Part shown: positions 56,656-64,000 of the stretch, in pieces
Layout of the letters: every line of letters begins with the position of its first letter
Numbering within the stretch: position 1 is the first letter of the stretch
Position numbers and translations under genes: made by a program
The notes under the pieces: model-generated
What the model was told of the DNA's origin: nothing
Databases searched by the model: none
Seen by the model: the letters and a program-made list of their open reading frames with translations, nothing else
Assembly (NCBI RefSeq): GCF_050003625.1
Contig: NC_134399.1
Coordinates: 154,870,473-154,934,472 of the forward strand
Source of the DNA: Haematobia irritans
Lineage: Eukaryota > Arthropoda > Insecta > Diptera > Muscidae
Length of the DNA stretch: 64,000 bases
Direction of reading: 5' to 3'

Positions 56656-57566
56656 AAATACCGATTAAATACGTATATAATACAGTTTGACAAAGTTTTC
56701 TATAGAAATGAAATTTTAACAAAATTTCAACAAAATTTTCTAAAGAAATAAAATTGTGGTAGATTATTTTTAGCTCGAGTGGCAACCATGATTATGAACC
56801 GATATGGACCAATTTTTGTGTGATTGAAGATCGGCTATATATAACTATGTACCCATATGGACCAATTTTTGTATGGTTGTTAGCGGCCATATACTAACAC
56901 CACGTTCCAAATTTGAACCGGATCGGATTAATTTTGCTCCTCCAAGAGGCTCCGGTGGTCAAATCCGGGTATCGGTTTATATGGGGCTATATATAATTGT
57001 GAACCGATGTGAACCAATTTTTGCAAGGATGTAGAGACCATATACTAACACCACGTTCCACATTTGAACCGGATCGGATGAAATTTGTTTCTCTTTGTGG
57101 GTCCGCAAGCCAAATCTGGGGATCGCTTTATATGGGGGCTATATATAATTATGGACCGATGTGGACCAATTCTGGCACGGTTGTTAGAGATCATATACCA
57201 ACACCACGTACCAAATTTCAGCCGGATCGGATGAAATTTGCTCCTCCAAAAGGCCCCGCAAGCCAAATTTGAGCGTCGGTTTATATGGGGGCTATACGTA
57301 AAAGTGGTCCGATATGACCCAATTTGCAATACCATTCGACCTACATCAATAACAACTGCTTGTGCCATGTTTAAAGTCGATAGCTTGTTTCGTTCGGAAG
57401 GTAGCGTGTTTTCAACAGACGGACGGACGGACATGTTTAGATCGACTCAGAATTTCACCACGACCCAGCATATATATTTTATGGGGTCTTACAGCAATAT
57501 TTCAACGTGTTACAAACGGAATGACAAATTTAATATACCCCTATCCTATGGTGGAGGGTATAAAAA
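56656..57566 (-). mobile_element. HINE family 1, copy G
   Basis: Starts ACCGATTAAATACGTATATA with a short satellite insert (56690-56785) as in copy B. Modules follow (GGATCGGATTAATTTTGCTC; ATATGGGGCTATATATAATT), then reversed GTCY (GACGGACGGACGGACATG), the core, and CTATCCTATGGTGGAGGGTA. The terminal hairpin side is lost. Confidence 0.7.
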
Positions 57567-57884
57567 TAATCGCACGAAATATAAATTCAATTTAGTTTAG
57601 TTAAGTTGGTGTAAACAACACAAATAGGGTCCGTATGACATAATGTTTTGAGCACGTATAGCCTCAACAATGTCAAATTTTACGGTGGAGCTGTCAGTTG
57701 GCAAATTGCAACACTACGATTGCCCAATCCCGCCAAAAAAGGCAACCATTCTATATGAAGCAAAAACCGCTGATAAAGCGCTTATTATTGCTTAAAATCA
57801 AAAACTACAAATTTTAGAACCAATTGAGATTGGTCCCTTTGGCTAGAATTATGACCTTCAAAGGGCCAACAAAGCTATAAAATT
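57567..57884. other. unassigned DNA
   Basis: No repeat family or coding pattern recognised. Confidence 0.3.
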
Positions 57885-58310
57885 CCAGTAAAAAATTTTT
57901 GGAAGTTCTCCTAAACGCATAATTTTAAAAGCACTTCCAAAAATGTCCTCCCAAAGATGTTCTTTATTTTAACTGCACAGGAAGTTATTTTAATTCAATT
58001 TTTATAACTTAATGTTTAATGGGCAATTTGAACTTTTTTTGTTCCAAATAGGTTAAAAACAGAGTAAAATTTTGTCGAAAAAAATACTGAATCCATTCTA
58101 GAAAAACTGCGAATTTTTTAATAATTTTATAGTCAAACCGTTTTAGACAAACATTAAAATTCATTAAAAATTATAAAAAAAATATTTATTTCGAAAAATA
58201 TCGCAAGTTTTAAATGTACATCCAAAACACTGAATTCGAATCACACCTTAAGAAGTGATGCACATTCAGTGCAACGCCTGTTGAAATGGTGTACATCCGT
58301 CCTATGACAA

Positions 58311-59830
58311 CCCAGCGAAAAAATTTTGAAGTTCTTCTCAAAGCACAATTTTAAAAGAACTTCCAAAAATGGCCTTTTAAAGATGTTCTTTATTTTAACT
58401 GCATAGGAAGTTCATTTGAGTAAATTTTTCTATAACTCGTTTTTTTCATATTTTTAATGGGAATTTTTTTTTTTGTTTCAATAGGCTAAAAACAGGTTAA
58501 GAATTAATAAAATCCCAGCAAAAACTCTCATTACCCGGTAATCTTGTAGGTAAGCCTATTTAAAAATTAATAACCACTTATTAATTGGCATCGCTTCGGA
58601 TTACATTTACATACGCATGTCCTAGGAGGAAAGTACTTCTCCCCAGGCATACTTTCGGCCATAAAATAAGTAGTGCATTTAAAGCATATAATCACCAAAT
58701 ATGTAATGACTTATTCGTAGATACACTAAAGCTTGCAAAATAGCCACTTATTGTCTCAGGCAACCAAATCTCGAAAATATTGATTTCTATCGCCGATTAC
58801 AATGGATCAAAATATGGCGAGTGGTGCTGTAATAGGAGAACTACTTGAATAGAAATAGAATATTGTATAAATAAACAAAAAATCGAATAAATAGTCTAAA
58901 TAAGATTACACTCAAATTAATTTCACACTTAAAATAGAAATAAATGTAGGTTGTTTAAGGGAGTTGGATTCGTGAATTACGTTATAATATATCCAATAAC
59001 CAATTCACATAAGGTTCGAAATCTACTAAAAGTGGATTTTAAGTCTCTTTTTTATAAGGCAAATGGCATTTGAAATTTAGTTTAAGCGCATTTTGGAAGT
59101 GTTATGTCAATGAGGTATAAGAAAGCATTTATTTAAAACATAATGTGATAATGCCATTAAACACAATTATTATGAAATATTTGTGATAAAAAATTCTTAA
59201 CGGAAAATTTTTCAGAATTGCCTTTACATTACATATTCTTTTTTATTTTTTATGTAAGTGCTCGATTATGTGAATAATTATATTAACTACAACTGCCAAA
59301 AATTTTGAGAATAACAATTCGAAAATTACCGAAAAGTATTTTTTTTTTGTCATTACAAGTTAGTCATTATAACTCGCCGCAATGTAATGCAACGTGTAAT
59401 GACAGCTTTACTCCTGGTAATGTCAATTGTAATGAGATGTGGTTACCTAGTTTTTGCTGGGATGGTACAAATTATTTAAATTTTGCCGAAAAAAATGCTA
59501 AATCCTTTCTAGAAAAGTTGCGATTATTTTAAGATATTTGATGAAAAACGTACCAAACAAGCGTTATAATGCATTAAAAATTATAAAAAAATTTAAAACT
59601 TATTTTTTTTTTCAAAATATCACAAAATTTCTTAATTCACATCCAAAACACTGAATTCGCCTCACACCTTAAGAAGTGATGCAACTTCAGTGCAGCGGCG
59701 GTTGAAATGGTGGACATCCGACCTATGACAAGCCCATGTTAAATTCATCGCTTCTGCGTCAATTTGGCACCACTTCCGGATCCGGAAAGAACATGTCACT
59801 ACTTTTTTGGCAACGCTTGTTTTTGCTGGG
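58311..59830 (+). mobile_element. CCCAGC-ended element Y
   Basis: CCCAGCGAAAAAATTTTGAA to CGCTTGTTTTTGCTGGG with AA on both sides (58309-58310, 59831-59832). It is itself split by element Z; without Z it is about 570 bp, like the copy at 8305. Confidence 0.75.
58514..59461 (+). mobile_element. CCCAGC-ended element Z
   Basis: CCCAGCAAAAACTCTCATTA to TACCTAGTTTTTGCTGGG, with AT on both sides (58512-58513, 59462-59463). The flanks rejoin as AATAAAATGGTACAAA, present intact in the copy at 8505, so the 2-bp duplication is proven by an empty site. 948 bp; the interior differs from X and Y. The frame at 59305-59532 crosses its end and is not a gene. Confidence 0.8.
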
Positions 59831-59949
59831 AAGCCCATGTAAATTCATCGCTTCTGCGCCAATCTTTCTTTTTTTTTCTGTTCCAACCTTCTTCTAAGGG
59901 CAAAAATCGAAAGAGTACTGAAAAAGGTTACTTTATCGGTGTGTAAATA

Positions 59950-60506
59950 AGCGCAGTATGTTAAACTCGGGCTATAACTATGTATATATGAGAGCTATAT
60001 CTAAATCTTAACCGATGTGGATGATATTTTGCAGGTTTGGTTAATATTACAGGAGATTTCCTTGGAGTAAATTTGACTAAGATCGGATAATAAATGGGGA
60101 CATTTTGGTAATAAAAATAAGGTTTTTATTAGGGCCAAGTTTTCGATGATATTTTGCAGGTTTGGTTGATATTAAAGAAGACTAAATGAGGGCATTATGA
60201 TAAAAATAAATCGAGCACTACATATTTATATAAGAGCTATATCCAAATCTAAACCGATTTGGGAGCTATTTCCAAATCTAAACCGATATTTTGCAGGTTT
60301 GGTTGATACCACAGAAATTTCAGTAAGATCGGTAAATAAATAAGGCTATTGTGGACAAATTTGGGAAATTCGGGCGATTCATATATATGAGAGCTATATC
60401 TAAATTTGATCGATTTTTTTTTCCAAATTCAATAGGGTTTATCCATGTGGTAAAAACATCCCATGTATCAAATTTCATCAAAAATCAGTAAATAACAAGT
60501 ATATAA
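59950..60506 (-). repeat. HINE modules, family related to 2b
   Basis: ATGAGAGCTATATCTAAATC, CCGATGTGGATGATATTTTG and CAGGTTTGGTTGATATTA recur, interrupted and irregular. It ends ACAAGTATA, where a mariner is inserted. Confidence 0.5.
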
Positions 60507-61097
60507 CAGGTTGGCTGATAAGTCCCCGGTCTGATACATAGATGGCGTCGCTAGTATTAAATGCATATTATTTTTATATAGTACCAACCTTCAAATGATC
60601 GGGAGCCACCGTGGTGCAATGGTTAACATGCCCGCCTTGCATTCACAAGGTCGTGAGTTCGATTCCTGCTTCGACCGAACACCTAAAAGTTTTTCAGCGG
60701 TGGATTATCCCACCTCAGTAATGCTGGTAACATTTCTGAGGGTTTCAAAGCTTCTCTAAGTTATTTCACTGCAATGTGGAACGCCGTTCGGACTCGGCTA
60801 TAAAAAGGAGGTCCCTTGTCATTGAGCTTAACATGGAATCGGGCAGCACTCAGTGATAAGAGAGAAGTTCACCAATGTGGTATCACAATGGACTGAATAG
60901 TCTAACTGAGCCTGATACATCGGGCTGCCACCTAACCTAAGCTTCAAATGATTCGTGTCAAAATTTGACGTCTGTAAGTCAGTTAGTTTGTGAGATAGAG
61001 CGACTTTTGTGAAGCAACTTTTGTTATTGTGAAAAAAATGGATAAAAAAGGAATTTCGTGTTTTGATAAAATACTGTTTTCTGAAGGGAAAAAATAC
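60507..61097 (+). mobile_element. irritans-type mariner, 5' fragment
   Basis: ACAGGTTGGCTGATAAGTCC after TA (60505-60506), the 5' untranslated region split by a SINE (60600-60941), then the transposase start ATGGATAAAAAAGGAATTTC (about 61039), whose frame is shifted early compared with relatives. It breaks at about 61097 into HINE modules. Site: the TA of ACAAGTATATA, a HINE terminus. Confidence 0.8.
60600..60941 (+). mobile_element. SINE, full length, with 11-bp target duplication
   Basis: Starts GGGAGCCACCGTGGTGCAAT, B box GAGTTCGATTCC, ends GCCACCTAACCTAAG. Exact duplications CTTCAAATGAT at 60589-60599 and 60942-60952 show target-primed insertion into the mariner leader. Confidence 0.9.
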
Positions 61098-61790
61098 AGT
61101 GGAACATGGTTGTTAACGGCCATATACTAGCACAATGTACCAAATTTAAACTGACTCGGATGAAATTTGCTCCTCCAAGGGGCTCCAAAACCAAATCTAG
61201 GGATCGGTTTATATGGGGGATATATATAATTATGGACCGATTTCAACCTATTTTTGGATGGGTCTATGAGGCCATATATTAACGCCACGTACCAAATTTC
61301 AACTGAATCGGATGAATTTTGCTCTTCCAAGGGGCTCCGGAGGTCAAATCTGGGGATCGGTTTATATGGTGGCTACATATAATTATGGACCGATATGGAC
61401 CAATTCCTGCATGGTAGTTAGAGACAATATACTAACACCACGTATCAAATTTCAACCGAATGGGACGAATTTTGTTCTTCCACGAGTCTCCGGAGGTAAA
61501 ATCTGGGGATCGGTTTATATGGGGGCTATATATAATTATGGACCAATGTGGACAATTTTTTGCATGGTTGTTAGAGACTATATACTAACACCATGTACCA
61601 AATTTCATCCGGATCGGATGAAATTTGCTTCTCTTAGAGGCTCCGCAAGGCAAATCTGGGGATCAAAACCTGGGCCGATATAGACCAAAAACCGAGTCTG
61701 TGCCAAATTGCAGGTTTGATTACAACAGACAGACGGACAGACGATCATCGTCTTAGAATTTCTCCCTGATCAAGAATATATATACACTTG
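61098..61790 (-). repeat. HINE family 1, copy H (partial)
   Basis: GGTTGTTAACGGCCATATAC, then modules with TCAAATCTGGGGATCGG at about 61343 and a variant at about 61497; frame 61312-61683 is their translation. The end has ACAGACAGACGGACAGACG and CTCCCTGATCAAGAATATAT, a different core from other family-1 copies, hinting at recombination. Confidence 0.65.
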
Positions 61791-61867
61791 CACTTACATA
61801 TTTTTTTTACTTGGTAGTTTTTTGGTAAAATTTTCTTCAAATTTTGGTAGATTATTTTTTGGCTCGA

Positions 61868-61975
61868 GCGCTGCCCTATTCTATGTTTAGCTCAATGACA
61901 ACCTGCTTTTGGTAGCCCTGCTTCTGTCCAAATGGCGTCCAGTGAAATAACTTAGTGAAAGCTCACTCAGGAGCA
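61868..61975 (-). repeat. old SINE fragment
   Basis: GCTGCCCTATTCTATGTTTA, GCTCAATGACAACC and CAGTGAAATAACTTAGTG are diverged SINE body, preceded by a satellite-type edge TTGGTAGATTATTTTTTGGC. Confidence 0.5.
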
Positions 61976-63193
61976 TCATAACTGAGAGGGGGTATGATTG
62001 AAACTGTAAAATTTTTTTTTGCAGTGCATGGCCAAGAAGTAAATTTAAGCTCTTTCTCATACTAAGCATATTCAATGTTTATTGTTAATATATTGCTGCT
62101 GTTGCTAATGCTGCTTGAACTCCAACAATTGCTACTACACTACCACGTACAACTCATCGTACTGGTACTGTTCCTTATGCTGCTAGTGCTGTTTGTTGCT
62201 ACTGATGTTGAACTGTTGTTATAGTAACACAAAGAAGCTATTCAACAGCCACAATAAACAAATTTCCATGGAATACAAGATACAAAGTCATTTAGTCTCT
62301 ACAAGCCTCCATTCAACTCTTCCTTCTCTCTCCCTGCCTCTATTACACATTCCTCTTGTGTATCCTTATTGCCTTAAGGATCTGTGAAGTGTTGGTATAC
62401 ACACACACACACAGACCGCCCTTACCCTCTTAACAATTAAGAGGTTGTTTTCCCCCTCGGCATGCCGCATGCAACCATAAGATGAACAACATGGAAATGA
62501 AGGAAGGAAATCTTGTAAATTCTTATACAAATTATCTAATATAAATAGAATGAGATTTTCTGTCTGTTTTTTTTTTGTTCCTTGTTCGTTGCTCATTTTT
62601 CTTTTATTTTCTAGGGATCTTTAAAACGACCCCATTAATGACTCATTAAATGTGTTAGCGGCTTTTGCGGCATTTCGTTGTTTTTCTGCTTTTTTTTTTT
62701 AATTCCATAGTCTCTCTTTTACCCACGTTGTTCAAATGAAAAATAAGACATTAATTCCTCAGCGTTTGTAACCGCAATTTTTCATCGAGATTAACACACA
62801 CACGCAATCCCTCATAGCAGTCCTCCACATACCTGGTTGGTAAAGACACCAGAGCAACCACATTGAACAGACACAAAAATTTACAAAATCCCTTTTAAAT
62901 GAAAATGTATTCCATAGGATTTTGCACTTTTCCTCAGTAGTGTGGTAAGACGTATGAAGTGGAATTGCAAACTATATCACAGTGATTCAGAAAATTATAT
63001 TGAAAATTCGTAGCTGAGATATCACCGATCTGATCTCTTTTAGAAGCCGTCTCTTGTCGTCGCTGACAGATGGTGGTTTTCAATCCATTCCAATACTGTA
63101 CTGGTTGGAGGTTTCACCTTCTGAACCATTTATTCCTTCATAACTATAAGGTGATTAATTGAATGTAGGTCCCTACTGAAATTGAACCGGACA
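61976..63193. other. low-repeat DNA
   Basis: No repeat family. Contains TGCTGCTGTTGCTAATGCTG-type simple sequence near 62090-62200 and a (CA)7 at 62400. Frames at 62193-62387 and 62366-62596 have no motif. Likely host intron. Confidence 0.4.
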
Positions 63194-63195
63194 TA

Positions 63196-64000
63196 ACAGG
63201 TTGGCTGATAAGTCCCCAGTCTAACAAAGAAAAACACTTTTTTTGTCAAAATTCGTTTTTATTATTCAACATAGTTCCCTTCAAGAGCGATACAACGATT
63301 ATAATGACCTTCCAATTTTTTGATACCAATTTGGTAGTACTCCTTCGGGTTTCCTCAAAATAGGCCTCAGTTTCGGCGATCACCTCTTCATTGCAGCCAA
63401 ATTTTTTCCCTGCGAGCATCCTTTTGAGGTCTGAGAACAAGAAAAAGTCACTGGGGTACAGGTCTGGAGAATACGGTGAGTGGGGAAGCAATTCGAAGCC
63501 CAATTCATGAATTTTTGCCATCGTTCTCAATGACTTGTGGCACGGTGCGTAGTCTTGGTGGAAGAACACTTTTTTCTTCTTCATATGGGGCCATTTCGAC
63601 CTTCAAACGCTTCAATAACGCCATATAATAGTCACTGTTGATGGTTTCTCCCTTCTCAAGATAATCGATAAAAATTATTCCATGCGCATCCCAAAAAACA
63701 CAGGCCATTACTTTGCCAACGAGTCTTTCCACGCTTCGGAGACGGTTCACCGGTCGCTGTCCACTCAGCCGACTGTCGATTGGACTCAGGAGTGTAGTGA
63801 TGGAGCCATGTTTCATCCATTGTCACATATCGACGGAAAAACTCGGGTGTATTACGAGTTAACAGCTGCAAACACCGCTCAGAATCATCAAAACGTTGTT
63901 GTTTTTGGTCAAATGTGAGCTCGCGCGGAACCCATTTTGCACAGAGCTTCCGCATATCCAAATATTGACGAATGATATGACCAACACGTGCCTTTAATAT
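63196..64000 (-). mobile_element. irritans-type mariner, cut by window end
   Basis: ACAGGTTGGCTGATAAGTCC after TA (63194-63195). About two thirds of the element lies in the window; the other end is beyond 64000. Confidence 0.85.
63274..64000 (-). pseudogene. mariner transposase (DD34D), frameshifted, partial
   Basis: Three overlapping minus frames make up the protein. 63656-63961 has MDMRKLCAKWVPRELTFDQK and YVTMDETWLHHYTPES (first Asp). 63505-63816 has VMACVFWDAHGIIFIDYLEK and INSDYYMALLKRLKVE. 63246-63584 has FHQDYAPCHKSLRTMAKIHE (second Asp) and YSPDLYPSDFFLFSDLKRML (third Asp). All three Asp survive, though QDNAPCH is QDYAPCH. At least three frameshifts, one in the C-terminus after EAYFEE. 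Better preserved than the copy at 30281. Confidence 0.85.

Larger units (their letters stand above)
57885..59900 (+). mobile_element. CCCAGC-ended element X, outer member of a triple nest
   Basis: Begins CCAGTAAAAAATTTTTGGAA and reaches CCTATGACAA at 58310, where element Y is inserted. It continues AAGCCCATGTAAATTCATCG at 59831, matching the uninterrupted copy at 8305. Its right end is lost after about 59900. Confidence 0.65.

Overview
The window looks like deep non-coding DNA from a calyptrate fly, most likely Muscidae (house fly, stable fly or horn fly). The signs are very AT-rich sequence, irritans-subfamily mariners with the terminus ACAGGTTGGCTGATAAGTCC, and dense mini-me/DINE-1-like repeats with TA and GTCY tracts. 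The only host coding sequence I can support is one 51-bp minus-strand exon (37617-37667) flanked by consensus splice sites. Its translation matches the N-terminal region of carbonic anhydrase-related protein (CA10/CARP-A type). If that is right, most or all of the rest is intron of that gene. Nearly every other open reading frame is a by-product of tandem repeats or a dead transposase.

Main repeat classes. (1) Several sequence families of rolling-circle-like non-autonomous elements, called HINE here. They start with an ATACCC...GGGTAT hairpin, carry a TA tract, a short core and a GTCY tract, then tandem modules, and end with a GGCC-rich hairpin followed by CTTG and a T run. Their internal modules repeat at 153 bp even between families. 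(2) A 29-bp AT-rich satellite (consensus GACAAAATTTTCTATAGAAA plus TAAAATTTT) in arrays of up to 2.5 kb, present both free and inside other elements. (3) hAT-type elements with exact 8-bp target duplications. (4) Tc1/mariner elements: three DD41D copies, one DD37E copy, three irritans mariners and two mellifera-like fragments. (5) CCCAGCAAAAA-ended elements with 2-bp duplications that are not TA. (6) A tRNA-derived SINE with a CCTAA tail. (7) A 1.9-kb foldback element with arms of about 625 bp.

Layout. 1-1150: unassigned. 1511-4695: Helitron-like element holding a HINE. 5096-7793: satellite broken by a DD41D element. 8-9 kb: mariner split by a CCCAGC element. 10.0-10.4 kb: old SINE and HINE debris. 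10.4-14.8 kb: satellite with R1 repeats and a SINE. 14.9-17.1 kb: small MITEs, a Tc1-like remnant and a SINE fragment. 17.1-18.2 kb: hAT carrying satellite. 18.5-21.2 kb: satellite in two higher-order registers. 23.1-24.0 kb: TIR element with two tRNA-like modules. 24.7-30.2 kb: head-to-tail run of four HINEs with a 100-N gap. 30.2-37.1 kb: nested complex (mariner containing a HINE containing a hAT and a foldback element). 37.3-37.7 kb: host sequence with the exon. 37.7-44.9 kb: HINEs, hAT, CCCAGC elements, a DD41D copy and SINEs. 44.9-46.1 kb: low-repeat DNA. 46.4-51.1 kb: HINEs with nested elements and a (TA)n of about 280 bp. 51.1-52.3 kb: DD37E. 53.2-57.6 kb: mariner fragment, HINEs and a third DD41D. 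57.9-59.9 kb: triple nest of CCCAGC elements. 60-61.8 kb: mariner with SINE, and HINE. 62-63.2 kb: low-repeat DNA. 63.2-64 kb: mariner running off the end.

No working gene system is visible apart from the host exon. The interest lies in the transposon architecture: the conserved 153-bp module, satellite carried by hAT and HINE elements, TIR elements with tRNA-like modules, and an intact-looking foldback element. All family names come from motif recognition by eye, not from searches.
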